From Candidatus Methanophagales archaeon (GTDB lineage Archaea > Halobacteriota > Syntropharchaeia > Alkanophagales > Methanospirareceae), in contig JAGLZV010000087.1 in assembly GCA_023131215.1 (NCBI GenBank), forward strand, positions 1 through 28,920: 28,920 nt of DNA. Direction: 5' to 3'. The notes below the pieces were generated by a model. The model saw nothing but the letters and a program-made list of their open reading frames with translations. It was not told where the DNA came from and did no database searches. Position numbers and translations under genes: made by a program. Shown piece after piece: positions 14,448 through 21,675 of this stretch. The first letter of the stretch is position 1. Each line of letters opens with the position of its first letter.

Positions 14448-15956
14448 TCATCCCTTTATAACTCCAATAGCTCTAAAAGCCGCTACTCTCTTCGCTATTC
14501 CTGACACTTCGCAACTCCGAACCACCACTTCAGGGTCTTTATAAGCAGCTGAAACTTCCTCTGCCAGCTCACCATATTTATCAAACGGAATTCCTCTTTT
14601 CCTCCTCACATCTCTCTTACTTCGTTCTCGTGCTTTCACTATTATATTTCGCTTCGCCAGTTCTTCTCTCACTTCGATTCCTCGGTATTTCCTCATCGCC
14701 GCCGTCCTGCTCATCTCCCTGCCGGAGCCATGTGCACAGCTTCCAAAAGTCTCGAGCTTCGCTACCTCGGTGCCCACTGCTAAAAAGCTACGTGTGCCCA
14801 TCGAACCAGGAATCAACACCGGTTGACCAATGGTTCTGTAAATAGGAGGCAATCGTTCATCGCCAGCGGGAAATGCCCTCGTTGCTCCTTTCCTGTGCAC
14901 ACACAACTTCTTCCTCTTTCCATCCACCAGATGCTCCTCCTCTTTCGCTATGTTATGTGCGATGTCATATACCAGCTTTATTCCCATATCCTCCGCTGGG
15001 CTTCGAAGCACGTCTTCAAACACTTTTCTTACCCAATGCGTTGCAAGTTGCCTGTTCGCAAAAGCGTAATTCGCACACGAACACATCGCTTCAAAATAAT
15101 CCATGCCCGTACGGGATTTCAAATAAGCGCAAGCCAATTCACGCTCTAAACTGAGTATTTTCGATAATGTTGCATCCTTGCTCATCTCTCGTTCGAAATT
15201 TCTCAAGTAGAATGAGCAAACGCCGTGCGAGAAGCCCCTACCACCGGTATGAATTAAAACAGTCACCTGTCCCTTCTCTTCTATCCCAAATGCGTTTGCA
15301 AGTTGTTCATCAAAAATATCATCTACCACTTCCAATTCCAAAAAGTGATTCCCAGAGCCGAGCGTGCCTAATTGTGGAGCACCCCGCTTCTTTGATTTCT
15401 CGTCTATCTTCTCTGGATTCGCGGTTTTTAATCTCCCTCCTTCTTCCGTCCTCTCTATATCTTCCTCCCAGCCATAGCCATTCTCAATGCACCATTCCGT
15501 GCCACCCCTCAGCACTTCGTCTAACTGGCTATACGATAACCTCACTTTCCCTGACAGCCCAAGCCCTGCGGGAATATATTCAAATAAGCCGTCCAATATC
15601 TCTGACAGATGAGGTCTGACATCTTCCTCCTTTAGATTGGTTCGAATGAGTCTTACTCCACAGTTGATGTCGTAGCCGACACCACCGGGCGATATAACGC
15701 CTTCCTCGAAGTCCGTAGCCGCTACGCCTCCGATTGGAAATCCATATCCCTGATGCCCATCAGGCATAACCAGCGAGTATTTTTCGATGCCGGGAAGCGA
15801 CGCGACATTGATTGTTTGCTGCAGCGTGAGGTCACTCTTCATCTTATCTAATAGCCCTTCTGCTGCGTATATCCTCGCTGGTACCCTCATGTAGTCTTTA
15901 TACGACTGCGGTACTTCCCATACATCTTCCCTTATTTTTTTAAGCGGAATGTCCAT
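14448..15956 (-). CDS. rtcB: tRNA-splicing ligase RtcB
   Basis: RtcB joins 2',3'-cyclic phosphate and 5'-OH RNA ends with GTP and Mn2+, sealing tRNA exons after intron removal. The metal ligands are in place: Asp96 and Cys99 (GYDINCG), His204 (SGNHF), His236 (IHTGG) and His334 (DIAHN). His409 in GSCAHGSGR is the residue expected to be guanylylated. CVHRKGATRAFPAG and PGSMGTRSF form the GTP-binding part. No intein is present. The start is the ATG at 15956, preceded by GGAGGGG; a longer frame to 16016 would translate a CCTTTG hexamer run (15977-15998) and is rejected. No archease gene, its usual activator, is in the window. It ends at 502 residues, normal for archaea. Confidence 0.95.
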   Translation of the reverse strand: MDIPLKKIREDVWEVPQSYKDYMRVPARIYAAEGLLDKMKSDLTLQQTINVASLPGIEKYSLVMPDGHQGYGFPIGGVAATDFEEGVISPGGVGYDINCGVRLIRTNLKEEDVRPHLSEILDGLFEYIPAGLGLSGKVRLSYSQLDEVLRGGTEWCIENGYGWEEDIERTEEGGRLKTANPEKIDEKSKKRGAPQLGTLGSGNHFLELEVVDDIFDEQLANAFGIEEKGQVTVLIHTGGRGFSHGVCSFYLRNFEREMSKDATLSKILSLERELACAYLKSRTGMDYFEAMCSCANYAFANRQLATHWVRKVFEDVLRSPAEDMGIKLVYDIAHNIAKEEEHLVDGKRKKLCVHRKGATRAFPAGDERLPPIYRTIGQPVLIPGSMGTRSFLAVGTEVAKLETFGSCAHGSGREMSRTAAMRKYRGIEVREELAKRNIIVKARERSKRDVRRKRGIPFDKYGELAEEVSAAYKDPEVVVRSCEVSGIAKRVAAFRAIGVIKG

Positions 15957-16066
15957 CTTGAAACCCCTCCTTTGTTTTTGCCTTTGCCTTTGCCTTTGTA
16001 AGGGCAAGCGATACAAAAAGTGGAAACCAAATGAAGAGATGAATAAAAATTTAGGTGCTGACCAAA

Positions 16067-16438
16067 CTATGCACCCATCGGCTGCGTAACAGCACCTAAA
16101 GCCTCTCGCAACTGTTGTTGTAGCTGCTGATATTTCTTTTGCACTCTTTCATCCTGTCTTTCCAAGGTCTTCAGTCGCAAGTCGTAGGTCTCCTTCCTCT
16201 CTGACAAGTCCTCCTTTACCAATTCCTTATCCACCTTTATCATCAACTCGCCAATGTTTTTGTATATTACCGAATTTTCATCAAGCTTTTCCAACTCCTC
16301 TAATGCGTTTTCACTGTCTCGCAACAGAGCTTCTACCTGCATCTTTTGATTACCCACGGCTTCTATCTGAACTTTAAGCTGCTGTAGCTGAGCAAGCTGG
16401 TTCTGCACCTGAGGAGGTATTTCGCTACTTCCACTCAT
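16067..16438 (-). CDS. pfdB: prefoldin beta subunit
   Basis: A 123-residue coiled-coil protein with the beta-prefoldin layout. A long helix begins PPQVQNQLAQLQQLKVQIEA, the beta-hairpin region carries VYKNIG-like sequence (VIYKNIGELMIKVDKEL), and a second long helix (LRLKTLERQDERVQKKYQQL) returns. The hexameric chaperone holds unfolded proteins and passes them to the thermosome. The gene lies 110 bases upstream of rtcB on the same strand and is divergent from purD across only 36 bases. A TATA-like ATTTATATTTATAG lies within about 30 bases of the start, so the message may be leaderless. Confidence 0.93.
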   Translation of the reverse strand: MSGSSEIPPQVQNQLAQLQQLKVQIEAVGNQKMQVEALLRDSENALEELEKLDENSVIYKNIGELMIKVDKELVKEDLSERKETYDLRLKTLERQDERVQKKYQQLQQQLREALGAVTQPMGA

Positions 16439-16474
16439 AATTTAATTTTAGACCTCTATAAATATAAATACATC

Positions 16475-17890
16475 ATGGGTAAAGAAGGAGAAAGAGTAGG
16501 GATATTGGTCATTTCTTATGGGTCGAGAGCGGCTGCGGTGATAGATGCGCTTAGCAGAAGTGAAAATTATGATGTGCGTTTTTATGTTGCAGACAAGCAA
16601 AGGAATCCGTTTAACGTGAGGCATGCAGCGAAGCACGTGGTTATTCCTGATTTAGATGTAGGGAAGATATGCGACTTCGTTGAGGCGAATAAAAACGAGA
16701 TAGATTTTGGTATTTGCTGCCCTGAGAAGCCCATAATAGAGGGTGTTAGGGATGTGGTTGAGAGTAAGACCGGTGTAGCGATGATATGTCCTACGAAAAA
16801 GTACGCGATAGAAGAGAGTAAAATTTCGCAACGGCAGCTACTTGGAGAATGTTGTGCGGGGGCGAATCCAGAGTTTAAAGTGTTTCATCACGCAGGATAT
16901 TCAAGTGTAAGCGAAGTGAAAAGAGCGGTATGGGGATTTTTGGATGAAATAGGGAATGAAGTAGCGGTGAAGCCGGATAAGCCTGCAGCAGGGAAGGGAG
17001 TGGGTGTGTGGGGCGACCACTTTACGAGTAGAGAGCAGCTATTCGAGCATTTCTCGTCCATCTTCGACAGTGGCAGCGATGTGCTAATAGAGGAGAAAAT
17101 GGAGGGAGAAGAATCGAGCTTCCAGGCTTTCTGTGACGGTAAAAGAATCTCCGTCCTTCCTGACACGCGCGATTACAAAAGAGCTTTCGATGCGGACCTC
17201 GGGCAGAATACAGGAGGAATGGGCTCTTACAAGGATAACAAAGATTGGCTGCCTTTTATGGAGGAAAAGGATAGAGAGGAAGAGGAGAGACTGGTTCTGA
17301 AGATATTCAAAAAGCTTAGAGGTAATGGGAGCAACGAGGAGCTAAGGGGAATGCCTTTTTACGTCGCTTTCATGCATACTGCTAAAGGTGCGAAGATATT
17401 GGAGATAAACAGCCGACCTGGCGACCCTGAGATACAGAATGTGTTGCCTGTTCTGAAGAACGATTTTGTAGATGTTTGTTTCCGTATGATAGAAGGGAAT
17501 CTTTCGCGGGTAGAATGTGAAGCTAAAGCAACGGTGGTGACGTATGCCGTGCCGATGGATTATGGTGGGTACAGGGAGAAATACAGTGGAGATAAAAGGG
17601 TGGATTTGAGTGGTGCTTATGCGTTGCAGGAAAAATATGGCGATAATTTGAGAATCTATCCGGGGTCTATGGAGTTACGCGAGGATGGGCATACTTATGC
17701 GCTCGGCTCAAGAACTGTTTGCACCGTGGGCGTTGGTGAAAACATAGCGGAGGCAAGGGAAATTTCGCTGGACGGCATCAGAAATATAGACGGTGCGTTG
17801 TGGAATAGAGGGGATATTGGTGCGGAGTATCATATACAGCGAAGTGTGAGGAGGATGGAAAGGGGAGCATTTAGAGGTTTAGAGGTTTAG
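16475..17890 (+). CDS. purD: phosphoribosylamine-glycine ligase (PurD or PurD-like)
   Basis: This is an ATP-grasp enzyme of the PurD type, which makes glycinamide ribonucleotide in purine synthesis. EVAVKPDKPAAGKGVGVWGD is the ATP-lid segment, VLIEEKMEGEESSFQAFCDG the grasp strand, GQNTGGMGSY the conserved PurD loop and KILEINSRPGDPEIQNVL the metal-binding end. The N-terminal loop is SYGSRAAAVIDAL rather than the usual GxGGREHA, so this may be a diverged PurD or a paralogue with another amine or acid substrate. Only a PurD copy elsewhere in the genome would tell. The last residues (FRGLEV, stop) are encoded by a GGTTTAG repeat. prs, which makes the upstream metabolite PRPP, is at 25714. Confidence 0.82.
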   Translation: MGKEGERVGILVISYGSRAAAVIDALSRSENYDVRFYVADKQRNPFNVRHAAKHVVIPDLDVGKICDFVEANKNEIDFGICCPEKPIIEGVRDVVESKTGVAMICPTKKYAIEESKISQRQLLGECCAGANPEFKVFHHAGYSSVSEVKRAVWGFLDEIGNEVAVKPDKPAAGKGVGVWGDHFTSREQLFEHFSSIFDSGSDVLIEEKMEGEESSFQAFCDGKRISVLPDTRDYKRAFDADLGQNTGGMGSYKDNKDWLPFMEEKDREEEERLVLKIFKKLRGNGSNEELRGMPFYVAFMHTAKGAKILEINSRPGDPEIQNVLPVLKNDFVDVCFRMIEGNLSRVECEAKATVVTYAVPMDYGGYREKYSGDKRVDLSGAYALQEKYGDNLRIYPGSMELREDGHTYALGSRTVCTVGVGENIAEAREISLDGIRNIDGALWNRGDIGAEYHIQRSVRRMERGAFRGLEV

Positions 17891-17903
17891 CAGATTAGAT
17901 AAC
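17871..17903 (+). repeat. GGTTTAG repeat at the end of purD
   Basis: TTTAGAGG is tandemly repeated, followed by GTTTAGCAGATTAGATAAC. The last 19 bases match the end of the larger repeat after truD (19651-19670) apart from one inserted base. The purD stop codon (TAG) is part of the repeat. Confidence 0.75.
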
Positions 17904-17906
17904 TAG

Positions 17907-18020
17907 CCAAACAATACCAAAAATCAAAATCTTAGAAAAAATGAAATAGATCCAAAAGATGCAGAAGCTTATATTTATTTTACTGGTTTGATGATAAGAT
18001 TAACTATACAATCAATTTGA
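17907..18020 (+). pseudogene. TPR-protein fragment
   Basis: A 37-codon open stretch between stops at 17904 and 18018, with no convincing start. It includes NEIDPKDAEAYIYFTGLMIR, which fits the junction of two TPR helices (the usual form is AIEIDPKDAEAYYNRGLAY). It is best read as a relic of a TPR gene. The only other TPR gene in the window (27004-27696) does not match it closely. Confidence 0.5.
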
Positions 18021-18190
18021 AATTATTAGGCGATGTCGCGTAATCCTACATATATGCTGTACGCTCCTTTAAAACCTATTTATTGGCAATTGAAGGATTT
18101 GAGGAGTTTGTGCCAAAACAGACAAGAATAATATATGCTAAAGGAGGGTTAGGAGAGAAAGTGAAAGAGATGAAGATTGGTTATTAAAAA
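18021..18190 (+). other. gap before truD with decayed coding traces
   Basis: One frame is open from 18044 to a stop at 18185-18187. It reads RSFKTYLLAIEGFEEFVPKQ and then TRIIYAKGGLGEKVKEM, which looks like the end of a protein gene with no start; a second frame (18033-18134) has an ATG but looks random. I recognise no family. AAAGGAGGG at 18140-18148 looks like a ribosome site but has no start codon at a suitable distance. Together with the TPR fragment this suggests a gene graveyard. Confidence 0.35.
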
Positions 18191-18208
18191 TTGATAAGGA
18201 AAGTCAAA

Positions 18209-19600
18209 ATGGATAAAAAAATCAATAGCGACCCAGAGCTAAAAGAAAGCCCGGAGTTTGAAAAACGAATAGGTATATGGTTTTATTCTACAAGAACAGA
18301 AGGAATAGGTGGAGTTATAAAAACAAAACCCTCTGACTTCTTCGTTCGTGAAATTACAAATAGAGTAGAAGGTGAAGAAGGGAAATACCTGATTGCCGCG
18401 TTGACAAAGGAGAACTGGGACACTCACAGCGTGATAAGAGAAATTTCACGAAGGCTGCGAGTCAGCAGAAATAGGATTGGATTCGCAGGCACCAAAGACA
18501 AATTCGCAGTTACCACGCAGAAGATAAGTATATGGGGTACCGATATTGATAAAAAGGAGCTGGAACGAGTGAAAATCAAGGATGCATCGCTAAAAATAAT
18601 AGGCAGGGCAAACAAAGCCGTTTCTTTAGGCGACCTTTATGGAAACGAATTTGAGATTGTTATAAGAAGCATAGAAGGAAGGAAAGAAGAGATAAAAGGA
18701 AATATCGAGGCGATAACAACCGAAATAGAAAATGCTGGCGGGGTACCCAATTTCTTTGGTGTTCAGCGTTTTGGCATTCGCCGTCCGATAACGCATGTGG
18801 TGGGAAAATACTTGATAAAAGGTGAAATAAAAGAAGCGGTGATGTCTTACATCTCAGATATTTTCCCAGGCGAAAGTGAGGAGGCAAAACGAGCAAGGCT
18901 GCTGTGCAAGGAAGGTAAACTAAAAGAACTGAAAGAATGCTTGAAAAGAATGCCCCCGTTTTTGCGATACGAAAAGGCGATGTTGAATGAACTGGTAAAA
19001 AGTGAGAGTGAAAGTATAAACGAAGCAAATTTCCTTTCCGCTTTTTCCGTGCTTCCGAAGAACTTGCAGAAACTTTTCGTTCATGCTTATCAAGCTTATC
19101 TCTTCAATCTTGTTTTAAGTAATCGCATGAAGCAAAACCTGCCATTCAACGAAGCTTTGATAGGCGATGTGGTCTGTTTTCGCAACGAGTTTGGATTTGC
19201 GGCCATAGACAAGGGTAAAGTGGAGAAAGTCACGGAGGACAAAGTAGAAGGGATGAATAGGCTGATAAAACGTGGTAGGGCTTTTGTCACTGCTCCCATC
19301 TTTGGCTATGAAACTGAATTTGGAGAGGGTGCGGAAGGAGAGATAGAGAGGAAAGTTTTGGATGATGGATGCGTTGAATTGAATGATTTTTACATCGAAA
19401 AGATTCCAGAAATAAGTTCTAAGGGAACAAGAAGACCTATATTAGTGCCTGTGAAGGTGAAGCTAAGCAACGAAGAAGTTAGCAACGACGATATGAATCC
19501 CGGTCGAATTAAAGCAAAACTGAATTTCTTCTTGCCAAAAGGGTCGTATGCAACGGTTGTGTTGAGAGAATATATGAAAAGGAGCGGTTTAGCAGGTTAG
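18209..19600 (+). CDS. truD: tRNA pseudouridine(13) synthase TruD
   Basis: TruD converts U13 of tRNA (in archaea and eukaryotes also other sites, as Pus7) to pseudouridine. RIGFAGTKDKFAVTTQ carries the catalytic Asp97. KPSDFFVREI near the start, NFFGVQRFGIRRP in the middle and the inserted TRUD domain (about 210-320) with the late GDVV...VTAPIFGYE are typical. The length of 463 residues is normal for archaea. The ATG at 18209 is preferred to a TTG at 18191; AAGG precedes it at a fair distance. The final residues SGLAG and the stop lie in a GCGGTTTAG repeat; the conserved part ends at VVLREYMKR. Confidence 0.94.
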   Translation: MDKKINSDPELKESPEFEKRIGIWFYSTRTEGIGGVIKTKPSDFFVREITNRVEGEEGKYLIAALTKENWDTHSVIREISRRLRVSRNRIGFAGTKDKFAVTTQKISIWGTDIDKKELERVKIKDASLKIIGRANKAVSLGDLYGNEFEIVIRSIEGRKEEIKGNIEAITTEIENAGGVPNFFGVQRFGIRRPITHVVGKYLIKGEIKEAVMSYISDIFPGESEEAKRARLLCKEGKLKELKECLKRMPPFLRYEKAMLNELVKSESESINEANFLSAFSVLPKNLQKLFVHAYQAYLFNLVLSNRMKQNLPFNEALIGDVVCFRNEFGFAAIDKGKVEKVTEDKVEGMNRLIKRGRAFVTAPIFGYETEFGEGAEGEIERKVLDDGCVELNDFYIEKIPEISSKGTRRPILVPVKVKLSNEEVSNDDMNPGRIKAKLNFFLPKGSYATVVLREYMKRSGLAG

Positions 19601-19670
19601 CGGTTTAGAGGTTTAGATAGTCAGCGGTTTAGCGGTTCAGAGGTTCTGCGGTTTAGCAAGATTAGATAAC
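19584..19670 (+). repeat. GCGGTTTAG tandem-like repeat after truD
   Basis: Five GCGGTT units (four GCGGTTTAG and one GCGGTTCAG), interleaved with AGGTTTAG or AGGTTCTG units, run for about 85 bases and end in GTTTAGCAAGATTAGATAAC, nearly the same end as the purD repeat. The unit contains TAG in one frame, which supplies the truD stop. An inverted copy at 19872 faces it across about 200 bases. Confidence 0.8.
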
Positions 19671-19743
19671 CGGAAGACTAAGCTGCTAAAAGGACAAACT
19701 TATAATCTACCGAAAAAGAAGGATTAACGATGAAGAGTTTTAA

Positions 19744-19878
19744 GGAATTATCGCACATGAATTGGGTTTTATTCATGAAGACAACTTTAACAATTTGTCT
19801 TCAAAAATAGAAGAACTTTCAAAAATGCTCTCCTCCTCCTTCTACTCCAAAATAAATTCTGACCCACCAACACGCTAA
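19744..19878 (+). pseudogene. remnant of a four-helix-bundle (23S rRNA intervening-sequence type) protein
   Basis: After an in-frame TAA at 19741 the frame reads IIAHELGFIHEDNFNNLSSK and IEELSKMLSSSFYSKINSDP, then stops inside a repeat. This matches the last two helices of the small four-helix-bundle proteins associated with 23S rRNA intervening sequences (typical form: HLIIAxELGYIxEExFxxLxxxIEELSKMLNGLIKSL). The N-terminal half is missing, and NDEEF just before the TAA may be a trace of it. The relic lies between two facing GCGGTTTAG repeats. Confidence 0.55.
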
Positions 19879-19901
19879 ACCGCTAATCCGCTAAGCCGCT
19901 G
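19872..19901 (-). repeat. inverted GCGGTTTAG repeat at the end of the THEP1 gene
   Basis: On the minus strand it reads CAGCGGCTTAGCGGATTAGC and GGTTTAGCGT. It is the same unit as the truD repeat in opposite orientation. It encodes the last residues of the NTPase and its TAG stop. Confidence 0.75.
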
Positions 19902-20423
19902 AATAACGTGGTTTGCCATTTCGTCCCTGTTATCTTGCGTAACCTCAAACATCTCGAACTCCTTTCTTACCCTCCTTACCAATTCGTGTTCCGACCTTTG
20001 ATGAACCGCGACCAGCATAGACTTTTTACTTTCTATTGCTTCTTCCACAGCACCAATGAATTTCTTTGACTTCAATTCCATCGGTCCTATCTCATCTACG
20101 ATGATTATAATTGGGTCGGGCTGTGCCAGCGCATTTTTTATCGAGTTCGCACCTATGGAATCCAAATCGGTGAGATTTACGGCGTATTTCCCCACCTTTA
20201 CCTTTGGACCTGTCTGGCGGTGATGTACATGTGCCAAAATACCTTTTTCGCCAGTATTTATATCCTCTAAGGAGAAGCCTACCCTTACTCCTCCTTCACG
20301 GATGTCAGCAGTAAGCATGCCCCCCACAGCTATACCTTCAGCTTTTAATCTCTTTATCGCCGCTTTTATAATCGTTGACTTCCCTATCCTCGGCTTTCCG
20401 GTTATTCCTATTCTTATGCCCAT
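19875..20423 (-). CDS. THEP1-type nucleoside-triphosphatase
   Basis: A P-loop NTPase of the THEP1 family, which hydrolyses NTPs to NDPs; its cellular role is unclear. Walker A is GKPRIGKST near residue 9. IIIIVDEIGPMELKS is the Walker B segment with the family-specific DEIGPMEL. Also typical are GGMLTADIREGGVRVGF and the late SMLVAVHQRSEHELVRRV. The length of 182 residues is usual. The last four residues (GLAV) and stop come from the inverted GCGGTTTAG repeat. No ribosome site precedes the ATG. It lies 52 bases downstream of the MFS gene on the same strand and may share its transcript. Confidence 0.9.
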   Translation of the reverse strand: MGIRIGITGKPRIGKSTIIKAAIKRLKAEGIAVGGMLTADIREGGVRVGFSLEDINTGEKGILAHVHHRQTGPKVKVGKYAVNLTDLDSIGANSIKNALAQPDPIIIIVDEIGPMELKSKKFIGAVEEAIESKKSMLVAVHQRSEHELVRRVRKEFEMFEVTQDNRDEMANHVIQRLSGLAV

Positions 20424-20475
20424 CTAACCCTTTTCAGTCTCGTTCACTTTCTTAATTTCTCATCTTTCATTCTTA

Positions 20476-21675
20476 TTATTGTTTTTCTCGTGAAAATCTG
20501 TGTAATCTTGTGGTTACAAAAAGAGCCAAAGTCAGGATAAAGAATACAACTGCCGGAATGAAGGAATAAGAGATACCAAAGGAGTAAACGAAGATTGATG
20601 AAGCCACAGGTCCCAACATGAGACCCAAAGTTTTTGTGAATTCAAATATGCCTGAATAAGCCCCATATCTCTCTTTTGGCACAATGGCCGTGACCCTTGC
20701 CTCGATTAACGGTTCTGCAAAGGCTGTGCCGATAGATACGATAAATATCGTTGCTAATAGACTTGAAATTGAACTCATAAATCCCAATGGTATGAGGAAT
20801 ATGGTGGAAATCAAGAAACCGAGATATATTATTTTTGATTGCCCGATTTGGTCGCTTAATTTTCCAATGGGTATTTGGAAAAGTAGAAATGGTAGGACAG
20901 AAACGGCTAACCAAATTCCTATTATGGAGGGGCTAAAGCCCTGATTCAGAAGGAATAGCTGACCAAATACCCATTTCACGGCGTACCAGAAATACAGTGA
21001 CACGGTGCAGAGAGCCAAGAGCTTAAGCTCTCTCTGCTGTAAGAACTCCTTTAGCACTGGTAAAAAATCCCTCACTGCCTGATTTTTATTTGTGTTGCTA
21101 TGCCAGTCCTTCATTCCAAACACCAAAATCAAAGGTACAACGAGCAGAATAGCCGCAAAAAAGTATGGTGACCTTATCCCAAATCCTGCTGCCAAAAAAC
21201 CTCCAATTAGAGCCCCCATGAGCATACCTGCATTTGCAAAGGTACCGAAAAAGGATCTGAATTCTCCTCTCTTTTTGGTTGGTGAGATGTCCTTGATGAA
21301 AGCTTCACCAACAATCCATACAGGAGCCATGAGAGCGCCAAATGCTATTTGCAGCCCTATTAATAGATAAAAGCGGGTGTTAATGAAGAAAGCAAGGAGC
21401 ACAATAGAGATGAGCCCGAAAGCCCCGATTAGCATTCGCTTCCTCCCGACTTTGTCAGAAAGAGTGCCAATTGGAAGGCTGAGTGTTAATCCTGCAAGGG
21501 ACGACAGTGCTGCGATCAGTCCAACCAATGCTGGTTGTTCGACAAATTGTTTCAGGTAAAGCGGATGAACCGTGATGATAGCACCTATGAAAGAGCTGAA
21601 GAGGAGTATAACCGTAGAGAATAGTAGTAGCTGCTTATACGCCTGATTTTGTGGTTGCAATCTTGAGTTGGACAT
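20476..21675 (-). CDS. major facilitator superfamily transporter
   Basis: A 12-helix transporter of 399 residues. The MFS signature GTLSDKVGRKR lies in the loop after helix 2, and its weaker duplicate GKLSDQIGQSK after helix 8, as expected from the internal duplication. The opening RLQPQNQAYKQLLLFSTVIL is cytoplasmic then helix 1. Substrate cannot be read; the drug-efflux or multidrug type is the nearest in general look. The frame is open upstream to 21843 but would run through the divergent phosphatase; the ATG at 21675 fits helix 1. The C-terminal TTRLHRFSREKQ and stop are encoded by the AACCACAAGATT repeat, straight after the last helix. Confidence 0.88.
   Translation of the reverse strand: MSNSRLQPQNQAYKQLLLFSTVILLFSSFIGAIITVHPLYLKQFVEQPALVGLIAALSSLAGLTLSLPIGTLSDKVGRKRMLIGAFGLISIVLLAFFINTRFYLLIGLQIAFGALMAPVWIVGEAFIKDISPTKKRGEFRSFFGTFANAGMLMGALIGGFLAAGFGIRSPYFFAAILLVVPLILVFGMKDWHSNTNKNQAVRDFLPVLKEFLQQRELKLLALCTVSLYFWYAVKWVFGQLFLLNQGFSPSIIGIWLAVSVLPFLLFQIPIGKLSDQIGQSKIIYLGFLISTIFLIPLGFMSSISSLLATIFIVSIGTAFAEPLIEARVTAIVPKERYGAYSGIFEFTKTLGLMLGPVASSIFVYSFGISYSFIPAVVFFILTLALFVTTRLHRFSREKQ
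20480..20518 (-). repeat. AACCACAAGATT repeat, third copy
   Basis: On the minus strand it contains AACCACAAGATTACACAGAT followed by TTTCACGAGAAAAAC. It shares the first 20 bases exactly with the left arm at 14311-14350. It lies within the last codons of the MFS gene. Confidence 0.8.

Noticed and set aside
15167..15619. 150-codon plus-strand frame inside rtcB
   Set aside because: It is a shadow of the rtcB coding strand with low-complexity Ser/Leu content.
15957..16016. 20-codon N-terminal extension of RtcB
   Set aside because: It translates a CCTTTG hexamer run and the ribosome site itself (GGAGGGG).
19584..19670. CRISPR-like array
   Set aside because: Units are about 8-18 bases long and contiguous, with no unique spacers and no cas genes nearby; it is a degenerate tandem repeat.
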